Source: Saprospiraceae bacterium (GTDB taxonomy: Bacteria > Bacteroidota > Bacteroidia > Chitinophagales > Saprospiraceae). Taken from it: a DNA stretch of 35,850 nt. Location of the stretch: assembly GCA_025055285.1 (NCBI GenBank), contig JANWXM010000033.1:1-35850 (forward strand), read 5' to 3'. The position numbers and the translations under genes were made by a program. The first letter of the stretch is position 1, and each line of letters opens with the position of its first letter. This document shows positions 15,816 through 22,886 of this stretch, one piece after another. Below the pieces are notes generated by a model. The model was not told the origin of the DNA. It saw only the letters and a list, made by a program, of their open reading frames with translations, and did not search any database.

Positions 15816-17129
15816 ATGCCTAATACTGTATCGCTCAATGCAGATTATCCGCCAATTGCCAAATCGCTAGAAATTTTGGCAAAGGCCAGCCAGATCATGC
15901 ATCCTGTTACGCAGACGCTAGCCAAGGGCCCTGGCCAATGGAGCCGCGGCGTAGCGCCCGTCTACCTAGAACGCGGCAAAGGCTCGCACGTTTGGGATGT
16001 AGACGGCAACGAATACATTGACTACACAATGGGAGTAGGCCCTATCTCTCTGGGCTATTGCTACGACCGGGTAGACGCCGCGATACGCGAGCAGTTAGAA
16101 CGTGGCATTACTTTTTCGCTCATGCACCGCCTAGAGTATGAAGCAGCAGCGGCAGTGCAACAAGCTGTGCCCTACGCCGAAAGTGTTCGCATTTCCAAGA
16201 CGGGATGCGACGTTACCTCGGCTGCAGTGCGATTGGCTCGCGCCTATACGGGTCGCGATGCTGTGGTGTGCTGCGGATACCACGGCTGGCACGATTGGTA
16301 CATAGCCTCTACGCCGCGCAATGCAGGCATTCCGCAAGCAGTGCGGCAATTAACGCGCACTTTTTCGTACAACAACTTAGATTCTCTGCGCGCCGTGCTC
16401 GACAAGGACGTGGCCTGTGTCATCCTTGAGCCGGTAGTCTTCGAGGCTCCGCGCGACAACTTTCTGCACGAAGTAGCTCGTTTGACCCGCGAGAATGGCT
16501 CGTTGCTCATTTTCGACGAAATGTGGACAGGCTTCCGCCTAGCGATAGGCGGTGCTCAAGAGTACTTCGGCATCCAGGCCGACCTAGCGTGCTTCTCTAA
16601 AGCTGTGGCCAATGGCATGCCCATTTCCTTCCTTACTGGGCGCAAAGACATTATTAGTCAGGGCGAACGCGATGTGTTCATTTTTACTACTTTCGGCGGC
16701 GAAGCACTTTCTTTAGCGGCAACTCTCGCCACCATTGCCGAAATCCGCGAGAAGAATGTACCCGCCTATCTAGCCAAGCAGGGAAAAAAGCTCAAGGAGG
16801 GCTATAATGCTCTCGCTGCTCGATTTGGCTTGCAAGACGTCACTCAATGCAGTGGTTTCGACTGCCGCACGGTGATTAATTTCACAGGTCAAGGTGGAGA
16901 TCCGCTCGTCCTCAAGACTCTTATGCAACAAGAAATGCTCAAGCGCGGTGTGCTGTGGGGTGGCTTTCACAATTTATCCTTTAGCCATACCGACGCTGAC
17001 ATAGCCTATACGCTCCAAGCCTACGAAGATGCCTTTCCAGTGCTTAAGCGCGCTATTGAAAGCGGAAAACCAGAAACCTTTTTGCGCGGCGAGGTTTTGG
17101 AAATGGTTTTCCGAAAGACAAAATACTGA
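15816..17129 (+). CDS. Class-III aminotransferase, glutamate-1-semialdehyde aminomutase-like
   Basis: This is a pyridoxal-phosphate enzyme of fold type I, class III. The N-terminal block VYLERGKGSHVWDVDGNEYIDY is typical of the class. The cofactor-binding lysine is K262 in ACFSKAVANGMPISFLTG, the Asp that holds the pyridine ring is in LLIFDEMWTGFR, and the phosphate is held by SKTGCDVTSAAVRLARA. The sequence is closest in character to GSA aminomutase relatives found in surface-sugar clusters, not to heme-pathway HemL, given the operon and the lack of HemL-like flanks. I infer it adds an amino group to a keto sugar or sugar acid in this pathway; the carbon position is unknown. Length is 437 residues. 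It lies 55 bases after the transketolase C subunit. Confidence 0.87.
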   Translation: MPNTVSLNADYPPIAKSLEILAKASQIMHPVTQTLAKGPGQWSRGVAPVYLERGKGSHVWDVDGNEYIDYTMGVGPISLGYCYDRVDAAIREQLERGITFSLMHRLEYEAAAAVQQAVPYAESVRISKTGCDVTSAAVRLARAYTGRDAVVCCGYHGWHDWYIASTPRNAGIPQAVRQLTRTFSYNNLDSLRAVLDKDVACVILEPVVFEAPRDNFLHEVARLTRENGSLLIFDEMWTGFRLAIGGAQEYFGIQADLACFSKAVANGMPISFLTGRKDIISQGERDVFIFTTFGGEALSLAATLATIAEIREKNVPAYLAKQGKKLKEGYNALAARFGLQDVTQCSGFDCRTVINFTGQGGDPLVLKTLMQQEMLKRGVLWGGFHNLSFSHTDADIAYTLQAYEDAFPVLKRAIESGKPETFLRGEVLEMVFRKTKY

Positions 17130-17195
17130 TCCGCAGGCACATGTAAAGCGAAAGTGGAGTGCCGCAGCACTCCACCATCCATAATTCGCCTAGCT

Positions 17196-17999
17196 ATGAA
17201 CCTCTTCTCCTTAAAAGGTAAAACCGCTCTAGTCACGGGTGCGTGCGGCCTATTGGGTCGCGAGCACTGCTATGCTCTGGCAGAGGCGGGTGCATCAGTC
17301 GTAGCCCTAGACATAGACGAAACAGCCTGCCGAGCATTGGCGGCCCAAATGGGCCAGCAGCACTTAGGGCTCAGGGCAGATGTTACCGACCGCTCCTCCC
17401 TTGAACACGTTCGCGATGTCGTTCTAGAGCGCTACGGCTCTATAGATATCCTCGTCAATAACGCTGCTATAAACGACATGTTCGAGAGTCCTGCCTTAGC
17501 CGCTCAACAATCTATGTTTGAACACTATCCTTTAGACATGTGGCGCAAGTCGTTGGAAGTCAATGTTACAGGAGTATTCCTCTGCTCGCAGGTATTCGGC
17601 ACTGTTATGGCCCAGCAGGGGCGCGGCAGCATCATCAACATCGCTTCTACTTACGGAATGGTTGGGCCCGACCAGAGCATCTACCAGAACGAACGCGGAG
17701 AACAGACGTTTTACAAATCACCTGCCTACCCGACGACAAAAGGTGCTATCATCAACTTTACGCGCTACTTGGCCGCGTATTGGGGCCGAAAAGGCGTGCG
17801 GGTAAACACCTTATCGCCTGGCGGCGTCGAAAACAATCAAGAACCCTTTTTCATTCAAAATTACAGCCGCAAGACAGCTTTGGGCCGTATGGCTAAGCCG
17901 TCGGACTATCGCGGTGCGATTGTTTTCTTGGCCAGTGACGCTTCGGCTTATATGACGGGCGCAAACCTAGTCGTAGACGGCGGCTGGACCGCCATATAA
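17196..17999 (+). CDS. Short-chain dehydrogenase/reductase
   Basis: This is an NAD(P)-dependent oxidoreductase of the classical SDR family. The cofactor motif TGACGLLG is at residues 14-21, NNAA follows in LVNNAAIND, the catalytic serine is S151 in NIASTYG, and the YxxxK pair is Y178 and K182 in AYPTTKG. The C-terminus MTGANLVVDGGWT is typical. I chose the ATG at 17196 because it places the first beta strand at the expected distance; an upstream ATG at 17154 would add 14 unrelated residues. Length is 267 residues. In this operon it probably oxidises a hydroxyl to supply a ketone for the neighbouring aminotransferase, or reduces a keto intermediate. The direction cannot be told from sequence. 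Confidence 0.92.
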   Translation: MNLFSLKGKTALVTGACGLLGREHCYALAEAGASVVALDIDETACRALAAQMGQQHLGLRADVTDRSSLEHVRDVVLERYGSIDILVNNAAINDMFESPALAAQQSMFEHYPLDMWRKSLEVNVTGVFLCSQVFGTVMAQQGRGSIINIASTYGMVGPDQSIYQNERGEQTFYKSPAYPTTKGAIINFTRYLAAYWGRKGVRVNTLSPGGVENNQEPFFIQNYSRKTALGRMAKPSDYRGAIVFLASDASAYMTGANLVVDGGWTAI

Positions 18000-18015
18000 C
18001 TTCTTCTTCTAATGT

Positions 18016-18534
18016 ATGGCACTCGATCACGACGCGCTTGTTCAAAAAGCTAAGCAAATACGCCTGCTGCTGACTGACTGCGACGGCGTGCTAACGGATG
18101 GAGGCGTCTATTACTCTGCGCAAGGAGAACAACTGAAGCGATTTTCCATACGCGATGGCATGGGTGTAGAGCGTTTGCGCAAACTTTGCGCCATAGATAC
18201 GGGTATTGTTACAGGCGAGCACTCGCCTATTGTGGCGCGGCGAGCGGAAAAACTTCAGATGACCCATCTTTATCTAGGCGTGAAGGATAAAGGCGCCTGC
18301 TTGCGCGATATTTTGGCCAAACACCATCTAAAGCGCGAGGAAATCGCCTTTATCGGCGATGATGTAAACGACCTGGAGGTCCTTCAATTCGTTGGCCTTA
18401 GCGCTTGCCCAGCCGATGCTTTGCCGCCAGTTAAGGCAATTGTGCACTATGTTTGCACGCAACTTGGAGGGCATGGTGCTTTTCGTGAATTCGCAGAATG
18501 GATCATTCAACTGAGGAGGACAAGCGCCTCATAA
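18016..18534 (+). CDS. KdsC-like HAD-family sugar acid phosphatase
   Basis: The 172-residue protein has the compact, cap-less HAD fold of KdsC, the Kdo-8-phosphate phosphatase. The nucleophile loop is LTDCDGVLTDGG with D21 and D23, the second motif is GIVTGE, the lysine is in LGVKDKGACL, and motif IV is FIGDDVNDLEVL. Homologues remove phosphate from Kdo-8-P or Kdn-9-P, or occur fused to or beside CMP-sugar synthetases. Its position 88 bases before the NeuB-like synthase argues that the synthase releases a phosphorylated keto acid that this enzyme then dephosphorylates. A housekeeping Kdo function is possible, but KdsA and KdsB are not here. The 16-base gap to the SDR gene supports one transcript. 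Confidence 0.9.
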   Translation: MALDHDALVQKAKQIRLLLTDCDGVLTDGGVYYSAQGEQLKRFSIRDGMGVERLRKLCAIDTGIVTGEHSPIVARRAEKLQMTHLYLGVKDKGACLRDILAKHHLKREEIAFIGDDVNDLEVLQFVGLSACPADALPPVKAIVHYVCTQLGGHGAFREFAEWIIQLRRTSAS

Positions 18535-18622
18535 CGATAGAACCACGCTTTAGGCTTCTTCTTGGCCATTGACGCTCATCGTTAGTACTCGCCTTTAAAT
18601 CAAGGACTTAAATTACACACAC

Positions 18623-19501
18623 ATGAACATTATCGAACTACCTAACGGACGAAAAATAGGCCCTGGCCAGCCATGTTTTCTAATTGCAGAAATTGGCATT
18701 AACCACAATGGGTCTTTGGAGCTGGCCTTGCGCCTCATCGAGGAGGCGGTCAAGGCCGGTTTCGATGCCGTCAAATTTCAAAAGCGCACGCCTGAATTGT
18801 GTACGCCACCCGACCAATGGGATATCATGCGCGAAACGCCCTGGGGGCGTATGCGATACATCGATTATCGCCACAAGGTGGAACTGGGGCAAGCGGAATA
18901 CGCGGCGATTGACCGTTTTGCCCGCCAACACAACATTATTTGGTTTGCCTCTTGCTGGGACGAACCGTCGGTGGATTTTATTGAGCAGTTCGACGTGCCT
19001 CTCTACAAGGTAGCTTCAGCTTCGCTGACAGATATTAATCTGCTCAAAAGGAAAAGGGCCACAGGTAAACCACTTATTCTTTCCACGGGTATGTCTACCA
19101 TGGAGGAGATTGAAGCAGCTGTAGAAGTAGTGGGCACCGACAACTTACTCATCGCCCACGCTACGTCGGCATACCCATGCGCGGTACACGAGCTGAACTT
19201 GCGTATGATCCAAACCCTTCAGCAGCGCTATCCTGAGGTCCCTATTGGCTACTCGGGCCACGAGACCGGGCTGGCACCTACGCTAGCAGCTGTGGCCTTG
19301 GGCGCTCGTTTCATCGAGCGCCATATTACCCTAGACCGCGCCATGTGGGGTTCCGACCAAGCCGCTTCTGTCGAGCCGGTTGGGATGGCAAAATTAGTGC
19401 GCGATATTCGCGATATTGAAGCCGCTCTGGGCGATGGTATTAAACGCGTCTACGAAAGTGAAATGAGTCAGCGCCAGAAGCTGCGCCGCGTAAAAAGTTA
19501 A
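18623..19501 (+). CDS. NeuB-family sugar acid synthase without SAF domain
   Basis: The product condenses phosphoenolpyruvate with an aldose to form a 3-deoxy-2-keto acid sugar. The NeuB barrel is clear: FLIAEIGINHNGSLELA, AGFDAVKFQKRTPE, LYKVASASLTDINLL, LILSTGMSTMEEIEAAV, HATSAYPC, IGYSGHETGL and FIERHITLDRAMWGSDQAAS. It ends at residue 292, right after the SEMSQRQKLRRVKS segment where NeuB, PseI and LegI continue into a C-terminal antifreeze-like SAF domain that closes the partner subunit's active site. That domain is absent, and the 48 bases before the next gene leave no room for it. A stop that falls cleanly after the barrel suggests a natural short form, not a broken gene. Substrate unknown; a phosphorylated aldose is plausible given the KdsC-like neighbour. 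Confidence 0.88.
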   Translation: MNIIELPNGRKIGPGQPCFLIAEIGINHNGSLELALRLIEEAVKAGFDAVKFQKRTPELCTPPDQWDIMRETPWGRMRYIDYRHKVELGQAEYAAIDRFARQHNIIWFASCWDEPSVDFIEQFDVPLYKVASASLTDINLLKRKRATGKPLILSTGMSTMEEIEAAVEVVGTDNLLIAHATSAYPCAVHELNLRMIQTLQQRYPEVPIGYSGHETGLAPTLAAVALGARFIERHITLDRAMWGSDQAASVEPVGMAKLVRDIRDIEAALGDGIKRVYESEMSQRQKLRRVKS

Positions 19502-19549
19502 TTCACCACCGCATCCCCGCAAGGTTCCGCTTTCAAATGGTAAGAAGCC

Positions 19550-20500
19550 ATGAGCCTGCTGACGATTACAACGAGCATTCTACTGGTCTGGATGCTGATC
19601 ATTATTGCCTTGGAGCGACGCTATCCCTACACAGCTGGCCTAAAACTTTTCCGCGAAGGATGGTGGCTCGACCTAGTATGGTATACGCTCATTCAGAGCT
19701 ATTTTCTGAAGATTCTCATTTTCGACTACATTATCCAACCGGCCGAATCCGCTTTGGGCCTATCGAAAGAAGGCTATTTGTCGCACTGGCCCCTTTGGGC
19801 GCTGGTTTTGTTTTTCTTGATTACGCATGACTTTTACATTTACTGGTTCCACCGCTGGCAACACCACAATAAAATTTTGTGGCGCACGCACGAGGCGCAT
19901 CACTCGGTTAAAACGGTGGATTGGCTGGCTGGCTCGCGTTCTCATGCCCTGGAAATCCTCATCAACCAAACCATCGAATTTGCACCTATTGTCTTTCTTC
20001 TCGATGAAAAGACGGCAGCGGTCGTCGTGCCTATTAAGGCACTCATCGATGCGATGTGGGGGATGTGGATTCACTCCAACATCGACGTTAAGATGGGCAA
20101 ACTCCAGTACTTTATCAACGGCCCGCAAATGCACCAGTGGCACCATGCTAACCACCGCGAAGTCTTCTACGCCAATTATGCTACCAAATTCGCTTTCTTC
20201 GACTGGATATTTGGCACTGGCTTCCTGCCTGGCTTAAAGCCCTTGAAATACGCTATTCTAAAGCCGCGCGAATATGGCCTGCCCTACGACTATCCGCGCG
20301 ATTACTTCCTGCAACATTGGTTTTCCTTCTGGCGCTTCGATGTAAAAAAAGTGGAAAACCTCCCTTGGCTGAAACCCTATCTAGAATGGCAGCAAACACT
20401 CTTGCGCTGGATGGGTCTCGTCCGCCCGCTGAAGAAAGCACTTACTACTGAACCGCCCTCTCTCAACACAACTACTCAAATGCCTCCTACTCACTCATGA
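19550..20500 (+). CDS. Sterol desaturase/fatty acid hydroxylase family membrane protein
   Basis: This is a diiron membrane oxygenase family member of 316 residues. The histidine clusters that hold the two irons are present: H93 to H106 in HDFYIYWFHRWQHH, H114-H118 in THEAHHS, and H195-H199 in MHQWHH followed by NHR. About four hydrophobic segments surround them. Members hydroxylate or desaturate lipids, carotenoids or sphingolipids; this sequence alone does not settle the substrate. It begins 48 bases after the NeuB-like gene and overlaps the SMR gene by four bases (ATGA). It could modify a lipid that carries the operon's glycan, or simply sit at the tail of the transcript. Confidence 0.87.
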   Translation: MSLLTITTSILLVWMLIIIALERRYPYTAGLKLFREGWWLDLVWYTLIQSYFLKILIFDYIIQPAESALGLSKEGYLSHWPLWALVLFFLITHDFYIYWFHRWQHHNKILWRTHEAHHSVKTVDWLAGSRSHALEILINQTIEFAPIVFLLDEKTAAVVVPIKALIDAMWGMWIHSNIDVKMGKLQYFINGPQMHQWHHANHREVFYANYATKFAFFDWIFGTGFLPGLKPLKYAILKPREYGLPYDYPRDYFLQHWFSFWRFDVKKVENLPWLKPYLEWQQTLLRWMGLVRPLKKALTTEPPSLNTTTQMPPTHS

Positions 20501-20874
20501 GTCCCTGGACATCTCTTGTGATCGCCTCCGCTATGGAGATCTGCTGGATCTATAGCCTCAAGTGGCTCGATTTCAAACGAATTGCTGCCTTCGGTTTTCC
20601 ACGCCTTTTCTTAGAGTGGGAGGGCTGGCTGGCTCTGATGCCACTCTTAGGATACGTCGCATTCGGGCTAGCCAACATCTACTTCTTTTCCATCGCCATG
20701 AAGGGCATTTCGCCTTCAACGGCCTTCGCCGTCTGGATGGGTTTAGCTCTGATAGGGACAAAACTGGTCGGCATCGCCTTCTTCAGAGAAGATTGGAATT
20801 GGACGCAAGTACTGTTCATCGCCCTCATCCTCATTGGTGCAGTGGGCTTAAAAAGCGAGGAAAAGGGAAGTTAG
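20497..20874 (+). CDS. Small multidrug resistance (SMR)-family transporter
   Basis: This small inner-membrane protein has four hydrophobic helices. The conserved glutamate of the SMR family is present in the first helix (SAMEICWIYSLK, Glu14), and the last half has GISPSTAFAVWMGLALIGT and a final helix ending ILIGAVGLK. The spacing fits the SugE/Gdx-type branch, some members of which export guanidinium, while others move quaternary amines or, in remote cases, lipid-linked sugars. At 125 residues it is about 15-20 longer than usual because of an insert after helix 1. Its ATG overlaps the stop of the hydroxylase gene. It is the last gene of the operon. Confidence 0.83.
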   Translation: MSPWTSLVIASAMEICWIYSLKWLDFKRIAAFGFPRLFLEWEGWLALMPLLGYVAFGLANIYFFSIAMKGISPSTAFAVWMGLALIGTKLVGIAFFREDWNWTQVLFIALILIGAVGLKSEEKGS

Positions 20875-21060
20875 CCGCAAAGCGCAAGAGCAGTGCTATC
20901 GGTAAGAGATCTGAGTAGCCTCTCCGACGTTGGCTAAGAAAAAGTATTCGAGCCCACTAAAGAGTTGAACGACGCAGAGCAGGGATTAGGGGGCATCTTG
21001 CACCACATTAATACACAACGCGCGCTAAAGCCCTTCTGTAGAGCGCTCAATTGGATTGTT

Positions 21061-21265
21061 GGCCGGTAAAGACCGGTTGCCGATCTCCGACTTCCAATGC
21101 ACGCCCTTTCCAGTCCGTTCCCCCTGATGAATCAGGCGGTTACAGGAGGTTTAACGTGCCTGTCACAACAGCGGGATACTCCCCGAGGGAAACAGCGTTT
21201 CGACTCGCTCGTGTAAGGTCAGTTGTAAAGCGGCATCTTATTGCAATAAAACTGTCGCTTTTTTT
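21061..21265 (+). ncRNA. Candidate second structured non-coding RNA
   Basis: The stretch 20875-21472 has no credible protein gene. From 21061 it shows serial hairpins: GGCCGGT/ACCGGTT (21061-21078), CCTGA-TGAA-TCAGG (21123-21136), ACAGG/CCTGT (21142-21163), a CGAG/CTCG hairpin with an inner AAAC/GTTT stem (21184-21207), then a rho-independent terminator. Two blocks, CCAGTCCGTT (21110-21119) and GTCGCTTTTT (from 21254), also occur in the same order and at nearly the same distance in the candidate RNA at 5.27-5.50 kb. No promoter element was recognised, and no known RNA family was matched by eye. It could instead be a long 3' trailer of the sugar operon. Nothing was seen in 20875-21060 or 21266-21472. 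Confidence 0.27.
21227..21265 (+). terminator. Rho-independent terminator
   Basis: A 9-bp stem with one G-U pair (21227-21235 against 21253-21261) ends in seven T residues. It is the first strong plus-strand terminator after the sugar operon, 350 bases beyond the SMR gene, so it may end that transcript or a separate RNA. Confidence 0.65.
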
Positions 21266-21472
21266 GTCAAAAAAGGGCGACTTAAACACCCTGGCCCGCC
21301 CGTGTCATCTGTGGACGGCGTTTTCTTTTCAGCTTTAATCTCCATTTAAAAAAAGGACACTGACTAAAAGATTGAGGAATCATTTCAAAAATAAACGCCT
21401 TCTGGGTATTAGAGGCTCTAGCTACGCCTGCTGTTGCGCGGTTTGGGAAAGAGCCGACATTGGATTGCATTT

Positions 21473-22238
21473 TTATTGCGCGCGTTTTCGCTTGCGCAGA
21501 TCCACCCGTTGCTGTCCGGCATAGGCCTCCGTCTCTTTCAGGGATTTCTATACCTTATCTTCCCAGCGGCCCAGCACGGCCTCAGCGTCGGTTATTGATG
21601 GAAAGTTCAGCATTGAAGGCTGTCTGGTCAGCGCGCAGTTGGCGCACATGCTTTTCGATGCAGGCGCAATATTCGCTGACTAGAAGATCGAGGCTTGAGC
21701 CGATAGATGCTGTCTGGAGAAAAGCGTCCCGATGCGAATAGAGGCCTCGCGCAGGAAGTCGCCGCCAAGTCGGCAGGTTAGGCGCGTGTGCATGGGCAGC
21801 AGCCCGATAGCGCCTTTTGGGAGCGTACTGTGCAGGTCGCTTTTGCGGAGCGGCGCTCCGGACGTTGGTACACGCAGCTTTCCACGCCCTCTGAAAAGGA
21901 GATAAGTAAATCTCGGCTTTCAGAACACAACGATTGGACTTCACCGGATTTCGGCGGTGTTGCATAAAGACTGGCAAATTGCCGCTAGTGCGGCCGGCGT
22001 TTCAGCGGGCTACGCTCCAGCGCATCGGCGCGATAGCGGTCGAGCGTGGCGCTGCGGTCGCCAATTTTGACCGTGCCCAGCAGCTGCGCTTTTCGCAGGT
22101 CGATATCGCTTTTGCAATACCGACGTAATGCCCTGAGTCGCGCGGAGTGTTTTTGTCTGCGACGCGCAGGCACGTGGGCGGCTCGCAGCTGTACAAAGCG
22201 GAAAGCAAGAGGACGGCCCACAGGAATTTTCGAGTCAT
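21473..22238 (-). pseudogene. Decayed copy of the fdhD-linked lipoprotein gene
   Basis: Read on the minus strand this matches the lipoprotein at 10053-10943 from start to stop but in broken frames. It begins with MTRKFLWAVLLL and a SCEPP lipobox (ATG at 22238), then HYVGIAK, then after a frame change DIDLRKAQLLGTVKIGD, later VKSN and LKAEIY, then HVRQLRADQ, and finally ETEAYAGQQRVDLRKRKRAQ with a stop at 21473-21475. An in-frame TAG interrupts the segment GRWEDKV just before this end. The copy is 766 bases against 891 for the intact gene, so about 125 bases are lost. The residues differ at many sites and the DNA is richer in G+C, so it is a divergent relative, not a recent duplicate. It lies 43 bases beyond the fdhD remnant in the same order as the intact pair. 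Confidence 0.85.
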
Positions 22239-22281
22239 GAGCGGGCGTTGTAAGAGCAAAAGTGGGGCGGCGCGTCAGCCG

Positions 22282-22773
22282 TTAGAGAATGCGCTGCGGG
22301 TGGCTGTACGCCTTAAAACACCCGCCGCGCAAGAAGCCGACGAGCATCATGCCCGCTCTCTGGGCTATTTCAATCGCCAGACGCGAGGGCGCGCTTACGG
22401 CGGTAAGGAAAAGGTATCCGGTATATAGCAGCTTTTTGCGCTAACTCGAAGCCTGCATGCCCACCGACGAACAGCAGATAATGGCGCAGCGGCAATGCCT
22501 CGCCTTAGCGCAAGGCAGCGCTAATGACCTTATCCATAGCGTCGTAGCGCCCAATGTCCTCGCGCAGTAGCACCAGTCGGCCTTCCGCATCGAAAGGTGC
22601 CGATGGGTACGGGCCCTTCGTCACCTCAAAAGTCGCCTGCGCCCGCCGAAGGGCACGCGGCGCTACCGTATTCCATGCGAATTTCCAGCGACTCTTCCAC
22701 GACACATATGGGTGTCCGTACGCTCTGGCGTCAGGGTGCGCATTTGAACGGCGGTGGTGATAGGTAGAGGCAT
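22282..22773 (-). pseudogene. Decayed, internally deleted copy of fdhD
   Basis: The minus strand from the ATG at 22773 reads MPLPITTAVQMRTLTPERTD, aligning with the start of the intact FdhD. It then gives VVEESLEIRMEYGSAA in a second frame and jumps directly to LRRAQATFEVTKG. About 330 bases (intact residues roughly 43-150) are missing, including the loop with both sulfur-carrying cysteines. The rest matches closely: LREDIGRYDAMDKVISAALR, then an in-frame TAA, then GEALPLRHYLL, GFELAQKAA, LAIEIAQRAGMMLVGFLRGG and a stop at 22282-22284. It cannot make working FdhD. Its direction is opposite to the intact gene. Confidence 0.88.
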
Positions 22774-22858
22774 GAGGAAATGAAAAGATGAAAAATTTGG
22801 CTTGCGTAAATGGGCCTGAACCGTACTATAGCTGTTCAAGGGCGCGACTTTTGTGTAG

Positions 22859-22872
22859 TTTTTGATCAAAAA
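22859..22872. repeat. 14-base AT-rich perfect palindrome
   Basis: TTTTTGATCAAAAA lies between the fdhD remnant and the TTG start of the glycosyltransferase at 22887. It could be a regulatory site for either direction or a chance palindrome. It falls close to where the G+C content of coding sequence rises. Confidence 0.3.
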
Positions 22873-22886
22873 AAAGACTTTTCGGT

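Noticed and set aside
15816-17129. HemL of heme biosynthesis
   Set aside because: The fold and motifs are shared, but the gene lies inside a sugar-acid operon without other heme genes, so a sugar aminotransferase role is more likely.
21473-22773. Several minus-strand open frames as new small genes
   Set aside because: Each matches a piece of FdhD or the fdhD-linked lipoprotein in a different frame, so they are pieces of pseudogenes, not new genes.
22859-22872. AT-rich palindrome as an integrase attachment site
   Set aside because: No integrase or second matching copy is present in the window.
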